Part shown: positions 25,332 to 36,638 of the stretch, one piece after another
Position numbering within the stretch: the first letter of the stretch is position 1
Layout: every line of letters begins with the position of its first letter
Source: Psoroptes ovis
Lineage: Eukaryota; Arthropoda; Arachnida; Sarcoptiformes; Psoroptidae
Assembly (NCBI GenBank): GCA_002943765.1
Contig: PQWQ01000013.1
Location: forward strand, 62,001 to 126,000
Length of the DNA stretch: 64,000 nt
Direction of reading: 5' to 3'
The notes under the pieces: generated by a model
The model's input: the letters and a program-made list of their open reading frames with translations, nothing else
Told to the model about the DNA's origin: nothing
The model's database searches: none
Translations under genes and position numbers: made by a program

Positions 25332-25559
25332 TTCAAAAAAAAATGAAAATAGTCTAGTTTTAATTGATTATTGTTATGTAAATATATAATTTGCTAAAAC
25401 AGAAAAAAATTATTTTGATTGTTTGTTTTAATTCAAAATCAAATAATAAATTAGAATTTACCCTTTTCGAAAAAACAAGGAATACGATTCGCTCTATAAA
25501 TTTTGATTGATTTTTTTTAATTTTGAATTTTGTAACATTTTGCAAATGTATTTGCAATC

Positions 25560-26927
25560 ATGCCTTTTTTCACTAAAAAAATGCTCGATTATATTGATGA
25601 CGAAAATGAGCCAAAACCAAAAACAAAAGATGCCAATGTAATAAATCATCAATATTATGAATCGAAAAATTATTCCGACTCAGAAATAAATACAAACAAA
25701 AATATTGCATCTCAATATCGTAAAAAATTACTGGAAAAGAGATGTGAATGTATTTTACGAACACCAGGACCAATAACTGCAGAAAAATCAACAAAATTTC
25801 ATCTCTATCAATTCAAACAAACAAAATCAAATCAAATTTTATTGCGAAGTGAATTCGGCGAAAAAATTTTCGGTGTTACACACTGTCTATATCCCAAAAT
25901 ACCGATGATTGTTAGAGTTTATGAGCCAGAACAAGCGAATCGTATTCAAAATCCATTGTATTTTCGAATATTAAGATATTTAGGTAAAAAACATCCATTG
26001 ATTGTGCAGACATGGGATATATTCATCAATTCAAACCTTCAAATAATGGTTTTTCAGCAAAATACACACTCAATCAATATGACTCAATTTATACTGAGCA
26101 AGCATCCAAATGGCGAACAAGAGTCTGTTGTTTGTCATTGGTCAAGACAAATTTGTCGAGCATTAGAGTATCTTATCAATTCAGCTGTTTGTCATCATAA
26201 TCTTACATCAAATTGTGTATTAATCAATCTTCGTGATAAAATGTCAATACAAATCACTGACTTTTATCGAGCATTCATTTATAAACCATATTCAAAAGAT
26301 AATCTACGATATAAACAATCATTACGTTATCGTGAAACGATTAGGCCAGATTTCAAACCGCCTGAAGTTTATGGTGATGAACATCAAAATGGCAAATATG
26401 ATCCAACATCAGCCGATATGTGGTCATTAGGTGCAATCATTTATTTTGCACTCAGTGGTCAATATCCACACAATTATAAGGTAATAAAATGTGAATTTTT
26501 AGTTTATCAACTTGAAATCTGAAATTTATTATAATCATTAATCAAGATTAATTCGAGGAATATTGAAACAGAAATTTTTTACAATTTGAAATCGATCGAA
26601 ACAAAAATTAGCAAACAAAGCTATAATTTACTTTTATCATTATTGACAACGAAAGTAAATAAACGCTTAAAATTGGAACAAATGCTTCAACACTCGTGGT
26701 TTGGATTATTTGAACAAAATAATGATCAATCGATAATGATGTATGCAAATGAAATTTCAAATGATAACGATGATATTGATGACGATGAAAAAAGTGTTAC
26801 ACTTAGTAATCAATTTGATCTTAATGAATGGATTGAGAAACAGCCGCGCAAACAACCATTGAATAAAGAAAATAAAAAAAATTATCTATTCAAACAATTT
26901 AATGCTAACTATGATAATCATAATTAG
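25560..26927 (+). CDS. Protein kinase-fold protein with degraded active site (pseudokinase)
   Basis: Two exons, 25560-26480 and 26547-26927, joined in phase 0 across a 66 bp intron, for 433 residues. A disordered N-terminus (1-70) precedes a kinase fold: FHLYQFKQTKSNQILLRSEF is where the Gly loop would be, then LRYLGKKHPLIVQTWDIF (helix C to strand 4), VCHWSRQICRALEYL (helix E), VCHHNLTSNCVLINL (catalytic loop), ITDFYRAF (Mg loop), KPPEVYGDEHQNGKYDPTSADMWSLG (APE and helix F), and a C-lobe end LKLEQMLQHSWF. The loop HRDLKxxN reads HHNLTSN, so the catalytic Asp is Asn; DFG reads DFY; the Gly loop is not evident. The lobe architecture resembles the CAMK/TSSK group. It is probably a catalytically dead regulator or scaffold. 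The C-terminal tail is acidic then basic. An AATAAA lies at 26959. Confidence 0.8.
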
Positions 26928-26958
26928 TTGTAGCAAAATTAATCCTTATCAATGTATA

Positions 26959-26964
26959 AATAAA
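26959..26964 (+). terminator. Polyadenylation signal of the pseudokinase gene
   Basis: AATAAA 32 bp after the stop codon, in the short gap between two convergent genes. A matching TTTATT (minus-strand AATAAA) at 27006-27011 could serve the opposite gene, whose stop is at 27167. Confidence 0.5.
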
Positions 26965-27166
26965 TTTACGTAAATAAGATTAATGTACGAATTAAGATCA
27001 TAAATTTTATTTATAATTCAAATCATATGCGATTAAATGGCAATATTCATTTGTGGTTTAGCCGATTATTTGTATGGTCAATTGTAGCAATGAGAATTTT
27101 TCGTTATTTTACAATGATCAAGTTGAAAGAAGACTGATTTTGACACTACTCTAAGTTATATCATGA

Positions 27167-28597
27167 TTATGATAATATTAATTTGAATACAATTATTGTA
27201 ATGAATAATGCTATTAATTGATTAGGTGAATATATTGATTTACTATGATTATCGTTGAATTGTTGTGGATTAGCCACTGCTTTTTTAATCATTGAATATT
27301 GTTCATTATGATTTTGATCATGGTCGCCTACATGTTCATCATGTTGATTGTTTTGATCCAATTTAGCTTCACGAATTAAATTCGTGCGTGTATTCATTCT
27401 TGAATTATTCAATTCATCTTTTTCCATTTCCATTAATTCTTCATCATTATGATCAAAATGATCATGATGTAAGTCCGATTCTGATTCATTTTGTTTAGCT
27501 ATCGTTGTGGTTTGTTTTTTCTCGAGTAATTCATCAACTGTTTTCGGTGATAATGGAAAAGATGTTGTTGATCTAGTAGTAGTAGTCGTTGATGCCGCTG
27601 TTGTTACTGTGGTCGTAATCAATGGTTCAGTGGTTGGAGAAGGCATTCTTGGAATCGAATCAATTAAATCTAACCAACACTTTGTATGAGGTTCACCGGA
27701 AAGATTACATGTTGTATAAACACTAAAATAACTTGAATGCGTATGAAAAAGAAAGTCTGAAACATTTGCAACCATTTCACCACAATGTTTAGCTACATCA
27801 TCATAGATACATTGACGAAATGATTTCCAATGCCTATTGTTTGTTTGACAATAACAAATAAACAAAAATTTCTTGGAAATTAAATGAATCATATACTCAC
27901 TGGCAAGCATCCAAATCTTTTGGTTTTTTAGTTTTTTCATAATGGTTCAAATCACAATGCCATTTCGGGGTATTCAATACTTCACTAATACATTTTTCAT
28001 GTTTAAAAAAATCTGTCAGAAAAGAATCAAAACACAGAATATTGTAACATTTAAATTCTAGTTTGATAGATTTTTCGACGGCAAAAAAAAATGTTTGTTA
28101 TACCTTGATCGATCAATGGTGATGTTCGATAACAAATATCGTGAGCTAAATTTGATTTCCACATATATCGATAGGTGAATATTTTCATTCCACGTTTATT
28201 ACATAATTCACGGTGTAACGGTTGCTTACAATCGGGATCATTTTCATTAATTTGTCGAATACAATCAACGTAACGCATATATGTTCCATCGGAACTAAAA
28301 CAAATGGTTCAAATAATTTCAATGAAGAAAGATTCAAAAGGCAAAAAAACAAACCTGCACAATTGATAATAACTCATTTCATGATCACTGAATTTATATT
28401 GTTTTAATTCATCGAAAAAATTTGTTTGACACTGATTTAATTTTGTTTTACAATTCGATGATGGCTGTGCATCTTAAGTAGAGAATCACGAGGGGAAAAA
28501 ATTTTTCTTGAATTTTCCGAAATTATTAAATTGAATACATACCAATCGTAACAATTAATCCAAGAATAACGATTAAAATGATGGGACAATTATTCAT
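27167..28597 (-). CDS. Secreted Cys-rich, Thr-rich surface protein, probably GPI-anchored
   Basis: Five exons: 28597-28543, 28472-28355, 28294-28104, 28012-27901, 27833-27167. All join in phase, for 380 residues. The N-terminus MNNCPIILIVILGLIVTI is a signal peptide. Residues about 20-190 hold roughly 15 Cys with regular spacing (CKTKLNQCQ, YQLCS, YVDCIRQ, PDCKQ, RELCNKRG, HDICYR, HEKCISEVL, HCDL, DACQHW, RQCIYDDVAKHCGEM, TTCNL, TKCWLDL), suggesting a disulfide-bonded helical domain like those of arthropod DUF19-type secreted proteins; that family call is tentative. A Thr-rich mucin-like stretch (TTTVTTAASTTTTTRSTTSF) and a His/Asp/Asn-rich acidic region follow. The end, NQLIALFITIIVFKLILS, is a hydrophobic tail with no cytoplasmic residues, as in GPI-anchor signals. 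The donor of intron 2 (G|GTTTGT) is weak but the phase fits. Confidence 0.75.
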
Positions 28598-31500
28598 TTT
28601 TATTTTCCTTAATTCAACAATAGACTAATACACTAGAAACAATATTAACAATAATAGAAAATATTGAAACAAAAATTGAAACTAGGGGAAAAATGATTAA
28701 AGCAATTAAGCCAACAAACAAATGAATAAAACTAAACTACTGACATTGAAATAAAATATGATTAGAAATTTTTAAATTACTAAAACAATGCAATTTTATA
28801 ATATGTGACATGGTCAATATATGGAAAAAAGCGATCAATATTGCTATTGATAATCAATCATATTGTGGTTATTACTGTTATTGTTGTTGCTGATGATAAA
28901 AAACTAAATTCTTGCATTGTTTTCTGATGTTTCTCTGATAAAATTTTGAAATAATTAAAAACTAGAAACAAACCCAAAAAAGGAAATGAAACTCTTTGAA
29001 AAAAAATTATTTTTCTATGGTGTGAGAGTTTTATGTTTCTATGCATGTGTGTGTCTTTGTTCTTAAAATGGCTATCGAATCGAAAATCAATTGTTGATCC
29101 AGTGTTTGTTTTTCATATAATAATATGTCAAAACAAAAACAACAGCAAAGAAAATGACAAATGAAAAAAATAATAAGAAAAATTATTTGTTCTATGACAA
29201 ATTATTTCAATTCATATTTTTTTCTCATTCATTTTTCCAAAAAAAAGTTGGCATCATTTCTAAATCAAAATTTCAGTTTATTCGCATATTGATTTGGAAA
29301 CAGTACTGTATATTCACACGTCAATTCAATAGAACACAGAATAAGAGAATCGTTATTTCAATTGTCAAATTCATCATTCATATGAGTGAAATAATCATGT
29401 ACAATAATGACAACCGGTTCTAATCGATCATAATTTTATTTAACGAGAGAGAATTGTTATGTTTTCTTATTCTTTGATTGATTAATTATGTAATTAATTA
29501 ATTAATTTACTACTTGCAAAAATAAAAAACTGTCAAATAAGCGATATGAATTGAATTCGCTACTAGGAAAAAACCAGAAAATGTCAACGATCACACCGAG
29601 TTCTTGGGCGAGAAATTTTGCTAAGATTTTCTGGTTTCTTAGGTAACACACACAAAGCACATAAATAAGAAGACGAAAATTCGATTGCTTGAAATTCACG
29701 AAAGGAATAGATGGTCATGATGATGACCAAGTATAATGAATGATGGGGAACTATTATAATTAGAATAATAATAACAATTAATTATTCAAAACTTACATTA
29801 AATCATTTCAAAAATTTCAAAAATGTTCAAAATGGTAAGAAATAAGAGACGAACGAAGAAAAAATCATAAATTTGGAACAAATCAGTTCAGTTGTACAAC
29901 GATGATGATGATCGATTTACAACCTCATCATTCGGTCATTTAGACAAATGTTGTACTATTCAATATTTGTACCATTGAATTGTACTGAATCGATTCTCAT
30001 TTGTTGATTGATATAAGGAGAAAAAATGGTAGAAAAAGAAAAAATGGCCAAAGCAATTAAAACAACAGTTAAACAACCAAAAAAGAAAAAAAATTCAAAA
30101 TTTATCTTTAAAGAATCAGATTTCGCCGAGAAGTCGAACACCACACACTCACACACACCCTACACGTTCATGAAAGATGATGATAATAATAATGACAATC
30201 AATGAATTTGTAGTCAAAAAAAAGACGTCATTGACATTATTTGAGGCCACTAGTTGTCGATGAAAAAATTTTTGAATATTTGATATTGCTTATTCTTCAT
30301 TCATTCATTCATTCATACATACACAGTTGCGGTTCAAAATCATTTGGTTGTAAAATGTGAAAAATTGGAAATAATCATAAAAAAACTTACAACTTAACAA
30401 CTGGTATCTGTGTGCGAATGTGTATGTGTGGGGTGCATGTATGGTAAAAGATTACATTTTAAGAAATGAAAAAACAAAAAACACCAGAAATTCACCAAAT
30501 TGTTCGAAAAAAATCAAATATGGAAGAAAATTTTAAGCAAATCTGAAGCAAATTTTGAAGCAAATATCATAAGAAGTATAACATGTCGAGATTAAAGTAA
30601 ACATATGCAAAATGATTGTGAAAGAAAAAACCGACAAAACCAAATCAAATCAAAATGAAAATCACCAGAGATCGAATTCAAAAAATTTTACCATTTCTTT
30701 GAAATAACAATTTTTTTTTGAAAATATTTTTGCTTTGCAAATTTTTAATATTTTCAATTAGTTAGCTGTTTGATAGCTGGTTGTTGCTGATCATAATCAT
30801 CGAATGATGATGATGATTGAATGGATGAATCAATGTTTGGTGGATGAATTTTGCAGCGAAATGTTTTCAAAGAATATAAAATGGCGAGTTGCGTCGAATT
30901 GAACGATGAATATGATCCTTGATGATGAAGATGATTATCATTAAGATTCAAGCTTTGATTAACCAAAGTTCGCCATCTTTTTTTGAATTAATAATAGTAG
31001 GAATAATAAGAATAATCATTCATTTATTTAATTCATTCACTCATTATTTATTCTGATGAAAAACATTATTTTCCAAAGAATTAAACAGTTGTTTATATGA
31101 TCTTGTGATCATTTGGTGTGTATTTGTGTGTGTGTGTGTTCGTATGAGTGTGGGTGTGTAACCTCGAACCAGAATGTGTTTATTAAACTAGGCATGCCTA
31201 TTTTATATTAATTCCAAATGTTGAAACCAATTCTTTGTTTAATCTCTTTGCTTTTGTTTTACCATTTAATCGGACTTGACATGAATGATTGTTGATGCTT
31301 GTCAAATACCATCAACTGAAAGCAAGAAAATTGACTGAATGAACGGAAAAATTAAAACAAGAAAAAATTCACACTCTGAATGTGCCGATTTATATTTATA
31401 AATTCTCTATATTTTCATGAATAAAGTTCATTCAAGAACTTAAAGAAGCATTCAAAGATACTAAGATGCAAGCAATGACATCAAAAAAAACAATACAACA

Positions 31501-32498
31501 AGTGACATATAAATTGCTTACATCAGCTAAAGTATTAGCATGATTTAAATTAATTATCAAACTATCATTATTCATTGGTATTGAATTACAGAATTTTAAA
31601 TTTCAATGAATTTGATTTTTTTAACTATCCATTTGATTAATCAAATCCTTTTTTCGACGAAATCTTTGATGATTCATATTATCGTCGATGAAAGCAATCA
31701 GATAGGTGAAAGATAAAGCAATAGATCGATTCTAGAGATTTGACTATTTGAAATTTGAAATTAAAAATTTAATATGAACATGACAAGTTCATCGTACAGT
31801 GATTCATAATTTTTCATTTTTTGATATGATTAACATGATGTTGCTATCATTTTTTCTATCATAATTTTATTCTTTTGTTATTATCATAATCATTCATTCA
31901 TACATTTATTCATCTATCAGTTCATCCATATTGTTCATTAAAATATTAAAAAAATATTAAAAGAAACAGAAATTATCAAAACATCAATAGGAAAATGTGA
32001 GCAAAATTGAAATAGAAATTGAATTTAAAAAAAAAACAAAAGTAATGAAGAAGCATATTATTATTATTATATAAAAATAGTAACAATTATTTACTTTTCT
32101 AATTTAAAAAAAAAAATTTTGTGAAAAAAAAACTCAAAAAAAAATACAATTAATCATTCATCCCATTCATTCATTCATATTGTTCATCATCATCATCATA
32201 ATGATCATTCATCATTTGTTTTTTAAATCGGTTGTATTGTCATAATTATCATTATTATGGATTAATGACTTGATCAAAGAATGAATGAATGAAGAAACGG
32301 TTATTCTTAGGAATCTCTAGAAAAAACAATGTGAATGTTTGAAACGTTTAAAAAATTGGAATAAAACACCAAACACCAACATTCGCTATGATTTGGATTT
32401 AATTATTAAGTATTTTCTCGAACCCCAGATCAAATTGTGAAATTGATAAATTTGTTTCAAGAGACAACAAGGAAATTTTCCATCGAAAATTTAAAATT
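28598..32498. other. Mostly non-coding
   Basis: About 3.9 kb with simple repeats ((GT)n near 31122-31140, ATTC runs near 30300) and one weak exon candidate at 30754-30976. Nothing else is supportable. Confidence 0.5.
30754..30976 (-). CDS. Possible isolated terminal exon
   Basis: After an AAAAAAAG acceptor-like site the frame reads WRTLVNQSLNLNDNH, then STQLAILYSLKTFRCKIHPPN and a Ser/Asp/Gln-rich end to a stop at 30754. Residue choice is less repetitive than chance frames here. No partner exon or family is recognised; it may belong to a gene with distant exons. Confidence 0.25.
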
Positions 32499-32503
32499 AA
32501 CCA
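32499..32503. repeat. Target-site duplication, left copy (AACCA)
   Basis: The same five bases follow the other LTR at 36634-36638, as left by integrase when a Ty3/gypsy element inserts (family norm is 4-6 bp). The last A could also belong to the LTR, which would make the duplication 4 bp. Confidence 0.7.
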
Positions 32504-32653
32504 GTAAATAAATCACAAAAAATAATAAAATTTTAATAACAAAATACAAAAGTATATCCAAAATAAGTTATAAAACAACTTATTAAATACTCAAATGAAA
32601 GGATTGTAATTAATTATTATAATAATTATATTATAATTAATATAATTATTACA
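32504..32653 (-). repeat. 3' LTR (150 bp)
   Basis: Identical base for base to 36484-36633. On the element's strand it starts TGTAATAATTATATT and ends ATTTATTTAC, so it has TG at the start but AC rather than CA at the end. Very short for an LTR. Confidence 0.9.
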
Positions 32654-32663
32654 CCTTCCCTTC
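32654..32663 (-). promoter_or_regulatory. Polypurine tract of the LTR element
   Basis: GAAGGGAAGG on the minus strand directly upstream of the 3' LTR, the standard place and composition for priming plus-strand DNA synthesis. It overlaps the TGA stop of the integrase frame. Confidence 0.85.
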
Positions 32664-33987
32664 AGTTTTGTATTTTGTCTTTCGATTTCGATCGTCCTCG
32701 TCTCGGTATGATCGCTAATTTTTTGACGTTACCACAAAATAATTTCATCTGGTTGAAATGTACTTTAAATTCTTCGCCATTTCGACCTGTGGCTATAAAT
32801 ATTTTGTCACTAAGTTTCTTCGTGATCTTATATGGTCCTAGCCATGGTTTTTCTTTACTATGGCGTCTTACTAATATAAAATCATTGATTTTAAATTGTT
32901 TAACCATATTCGTCTTCTTGTTGTCAGCTAATTTTGACAATCTATTTTTCGATTTACTTCGCCATTTTCTTTTATCTTCATCACGAGAATTAAAGATTGA
33001 TTCATGAATTGGAAGAATGTTATCGATACTGAATTGTTTCTCTCGTCCACTGAATATTTGGTTCGGAGTAAATCCAGTTGAAGAGTGGACAGTGTTATTG
33101 TATACATCAATAACATTTTCAATTGATTCGATCCAATTCGCATTTTTAATTGTTGATCTGATCATATTCTTGATTGTTCTGAACACTCTCTCTATCCCCC
33201 CAATCGTTTGATGAAGATATGGAATGGAAAAATCGATTTTGACATTGTTTTGATTACAGAATTCTTTGAATTTGTTGCTGGTGAATATAGCAGCGTTGTC
33301 AACCTTTAATGTTTTGGGATGACCAAATTTTTTCCATGATTTTTTCAAAAATGAAATTATCATATCGGATTTAATTTCTTTTGATGGTTGAGCAATAACA
33401 TATTTGGATGCTATATCAATCATTGCAATAAGATATTTATGTTGATTTTTTGTCTTGAATTCTGTTATATCTAATAACCATTTATCGTTAACGTTCTTCT
33501 TTGAGTGGTCGATTTTTGAAAATGGATATTTCTTCGAATTGTCATAATCTTTGTACATTTGACATTCGGAACAGGAATTAATAATTGATTTCAACCTGTT
33601 TCTTAATTTTGGATGATACATTCGTTTGCGAATGAAATTCCATGTTTTGGAAAATCCGCAATGAAATAAATCATTATGTATCTTTTTCAATATATGATTT
33701 ATTTCACTTGTAGGGATTAATAATTTTAATTTTCCATCTTCTTTCTTGTACCAGATATTGTTTTCTTGTTTAAACAATTTTTTGTGTTTGTTGATGAACA
33801 TTAATAAATTTTGATCATCATTTTGTTTTCTAGACCAATTATCAGTGTTTATGAAATTGATTCTAGACATTGCATCAGCAACGATGTTTGATTTTCCCGG
33901 AATATAATTTATTTCAAAATTAAATTCTTGTAAACGAATAGCCATTCTACCCAATTTGCCCATACAATCTTTTTTGATTGTAACCAT
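32662..33987 (-). pseudogene. pol: gypsy pol, RNase H end and integrase part
   Basis: Open to TGA at 32664-32662. It begins with the RNase H/tether end (EINYIPGKSNIVADAMSR), then a zinc-binding integrase N-terminus (HNDLFHCGF and CSECQMYK), the catalytic core with the Asp in LLDITEF, the Asp in KVDNAAIF and the Glu in GGIERVFR, and a basic C-terminus. All three core acidic residues are present. It is out of frame with the preceding RNase H segment at about 33975, near a run of six A, so no independent start exists. Confidence 0.85.
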
Positions 33988-34397
33988 TGTAATGGACGAT
34001 GATCAGTTTCTAAATAAAATTTTCTGCCAAGAAGATAATGTTTCCAGTGTTCGATGGATAAAAGAATAGCTGTTGCTTCTTTTTCTATGACAGCATATCT
34101 TTTTTGAATTTTGTTGAATTTTTTACTGAAATATTCAATAATATATTCATTTTGATTATCTTTTTGAACAAGAACAGCACCAATGGCTTCATCTGATGCA
34201 TCGCAACGGACAATAAAAGGTTTATTTGGATCAGGCATTGAAATTATTGGTCCTTCTGACATTATCTTTACTAATTTTTGGAATGATTCGTTGCATTGTT
34301 GATTCCATTCAAATTTAGAATTTTTCAATTTCAGTTTTTCTAATGGTTCAACAATTCTTGCAAAATCTTTGATCAAATTACGATAGTGTAGCCACAT
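33909..34397 (-). pseudogene. pol: gypsy pol, RT end and RNase H part
   Basis: The frame covers the RT/RNase H connection (YRNLIKDFARIVEPLEKL) and the RNase H start with FIVRCDASDEAIGAVL, the glutamate-containing EKEATAILLSIEHW and TDHRPLQWL. It is shifted relative to the upstream RT frame at about 34380, where two extra bases or one missing base fall inside the GLCGY-YRN motif, and again to integrase at about 33975. Confidence 0.85.
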
Positions 34398-36436
34398 AGA
34401 CCAACGAATTTTTCAACTTCTTTTTTGTCTTTTGGTACAGGAAAATTCTTGATAGCTTGACATTTTTTTTCTGATGGTTTTATTTGACCATTCGAAATAT
34501 TGAATCCAAGATATTCGATGTTATCAAGGAAAAATTTAGATTTGACTAAATTAATGGTCAAACCATTTTGATTCAATAAACTGATGACTTTTTCGATATG
34601 TTTGATATGATCAGTCTTTGATTTACTGAAAATCAGTATATCGTCAAAATACACTTTAACAAAAGGTATTTTATGGAAAATTCTTTGCATCAGTCGGTTA
34701 AATGTTGCAGGAGCCGTTACTAGGCCAAATGGCATCCTGTTAAATTCATATAATTTGTTGTTCCATGCGAACGCAGTTTTATCTTTATCGCTGTCGTTCA
34801 TTAATATTTGAAAATAGCCTTGGTTCATGTCGATTTTTGAAAAGAACTTTGCTCCTTTCAAATCTTTGATTATCTTATCGATTCTTGGAATTGGAAATGA
34901 ATCCAATATTGTTTGTTTATTCAATTTTCGATAATCAATGGCTAAACGGATTGATCCATCCGGTTTTCTGATAGGAACAATTGGATTTCTATACTGACTA
35001 TAGCTTTCTGAGATGATGTTTTGATCAATTAATTTTTTAATAGCATCATCAATTTCTTTTTCGAAAGCTTCTGGTATGCGGTATTGCTTCAGTTGAAAAG
35101 GCTGTGCATCTGGTTTCAAATTAATTTTATGTGTAACCATTTTAGCTTTGCCCAAACCATTAAATACATTAGGATACTTTTCAATTATTTTATTCAATAA
35201 TTGAGAATTAATGTCAGATTCATTTGAATTATTTTTGTTATCGATATCATTGTTGATATCATCTACTAATTCAGATGAATAAACAACATTTATGCTTTCG
35301 ATGTTATGGCCAATTGTTGATGAGTCATTCGAATCATTTTTCGGGGTTACGTTGAAGAATGAAACGAAATCGCTGTTAATTTTGATTCTATCATTCGATA
35401 GTAAATCATATCCAATTATGATTCCTTGATGATTCGATATAATGAATTTCCAATGTATTTCGGTATTATCAATTTTCAATGTGATTATTGATTCACCTAA
35501 AGCTTTGATGTTTTTACCGGAGAAGTCCGTAAGTTTTACTTGAGATTTGCTCAAATTTTGATTCAATCGTTTGAATAATTTCATGGGGAATAACGATGCT
35601 CCAGCACCTGTGTCGACCAACGCTGGATACTCTCGACCATCAACTGCGATATTAATCCAGAAACCACTTTTTGAGTTGTTTATATTAATAATTTTGATTT
35701 TATTTTTGTTTTGCGGTTTCCTGTTCGATTTGTTTTTCGAATAACAATCGTCTGTATTATGATTGTTTTTCTTGCAGATTTTACAAAATTTTGAATTTTG
35801 TTTCGTTTTAGTTTCAAAATTTGCACTTGTCGTTGGTGTACTTTGTTTTTCTAGCAAAATTGCGAATGACCTGTAATCCTCTAAAGTCTTTAGTTCGATT
35901 CGATTAGCCATTTGTTTTCTGATATCCGAGTTCATCAGTGAGAAGAACTTGTCTTTGGCCAAAAGTTGTTTAGTTTCTTCATTGGCGCTCGGATATAGAT
36001 TGTTTACCAACGATGTGATTTGTACGGCCAACTCGTCTAGATTCTGATTCTTTAATGGTCGTAATTCATAGAAATCCATTATGAGATTATCTCTCATTGG
36101 TTTCTTAGCTTCTTTAATTTCTTTGACCAAATTTTCGAACGTGGTCTTTTTTTCAGCTGGAATAGCTTCCACTGCGTCTAGCTGTGGGCTATCTGGTGGT
36201 AATAATGATTCAAATATGGTTACACTGATCTGATCTGACCAGTTGTTAATTTTTATCATCCTACTGAAATATCGTAGGAATTGCTCTAGTGATTCGTTTC
36301 GCCCCATTTCGCGAATAGGAATCATGGAGCTTTGGTACATGACCATATTTTGATTCAAATTATGATTTTGATTCAAAATTGGATTGTTTTGATTCAAAAT
36401 TGGATTGTTTTGATCATTATTATTGTTGTTGGCCAT
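34373..36436 (-). CDS. gag-pol: gypsy gag-protease-reverse transcriptase
   Basis: From ATG at 36436, 687 residues in one frame. Gag-like part 1-215 with Asn repeats at the start; CCHC knuckle CKICKKNNHNTDDC at 218-231; aspartic protease site LVDTGAGASLFP near 273-284; RT with FSKIDMNQGYFQI, FNRMPFGLVTAPATF and the active-site VYFDDILIF near 595. Gag and pol share a frame, so no recoding is needed between them. The frame ends early at the end of RT (GLCGY) because of the break described for the next segment. An open upstream extension to 36541 overlaps the LTR and is not needed. Confidence 0.9.
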   Translation of the reverse strand: MANNNNNDQNNPILNQNNPILNQNHNLNQNMVMYQSSMIPIREMGRNESLEQFLRYFSRMIKINNWSDQISVTIFESLLPPDSPQLDAVEAIPAEKKTTFENLVKEIKEAKKPMRDNLIMDFYELRPLKNQNLDELAVQITSLVNNLYPSANEETKQLLAKDKFFSLMNSDIRKQMANRIELKTLEDYRSFAILLEKQSTPTTSANFETKTKQNSKFCKICKKNNHNTDDCYSKNKSNRKPQNKNKIKIININNSKSGFWINIAVDGREYPALVDTGAGASLFPMKLFKRLNQNLSKSQVKLTDFSGKNIKALGESIITLKIDNTEIHWKFIISNHQGIIIGYDLLSNDRIKINSDFVSFFNVTPKNDSNDSSTIGHNIESINVVYSSELVDDINNDIDNKNNSNESDINSQLLNKIIEKYPNVFNGLGKAKMVTHKINLKPDAQPFQLKQYRIPEAFEKEIDDAIKKLIDQNIISESYSQYRNPIVPIRKPDGSIRLAIDYRKLNKQTILDSFPIPRIDKIIKDLKGAKFFSKIDMNQGYFQILMNDSDKDKTAFAWNNKLYEFNRMPFGLVTAPATFNRLMQRIFHKIPFVKVYFDDILIFSKSKTDHIKHIEKVISLLNQNGLTINLVKSKFFLDNIEYLGFNISNGQIKPSEKKCQAIKNFPVPKDKKEVEKFVGLCGYTIVI

Positions 36437-36441
36437 AGTTT

Positions 36442-36454
36442 GCCTCTGCCACCA
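36442..36454 (-). promoter_or_regulatory. Primer-binding-site-like motif
   Basis: TGGTGGCAGAGGC on the minus strand begins with TGG, the complement of a tRNA 3' CCA end, and lies just before the gag ATG. It is about 29 bp inside the edge of the repeated LTR rather than adjacent to it, which is unusual. The priming tRNA is not identified. Confidence 0.5.
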
Positions 36455-36483
36455 AATATATAAATAGTATAATATAATACGAA

Positions 36484-36633
36484 GTAAATAAATCACAAAA
36501 AATAATAAAATTTTAATAACAAAATACAAAAGTATATCCAAAATAAGTTATAAAACAACTTATTAAATACTCAAATGAAAGGATTGTAATTAATTATTAT
36601 AATAATTATATTATAATTAATATAATTATTACA
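36484..36633 (-). repeat. 5' LTR (150 bp)
   Basis: Identical to the copy at 32504-32653; see the element entry. It should carry the element's promoter. Confidence 0.9.
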
Positions 36634-36638
36634 AACCA
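36634..36638. repeat. Target-site duplication, right copy (AACCA)
   Basis: Partner of 32499-32503, directly outside the 5' LTR. Confidence 0.7.

Larger units (their letters stand above)
32504..36633 (-). mobile_element. Ty3/gypsy LTR retrotransposon, nearly complete
   Basis: About 4.1 kb on the minus strand: 5' LTR (36633-36484), a tRNA-binding-like site, gag-protease-reverse transcriptase in one frame, RNase H and integrase in two further frames, a polypurine tract and a 3' LTR (32653-32504). The domain order PR-RT-RH-IN defines the Ty3/gypsy group. No envelope frame is present. The identical LTRs and intact target duplication indicate recent insertion, yet pol carries two frame breaks, so this copy is probably not autonomous unless they are sequence errors. 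It sits between genes and interrupts none that I can see. Confidence 0.92.
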
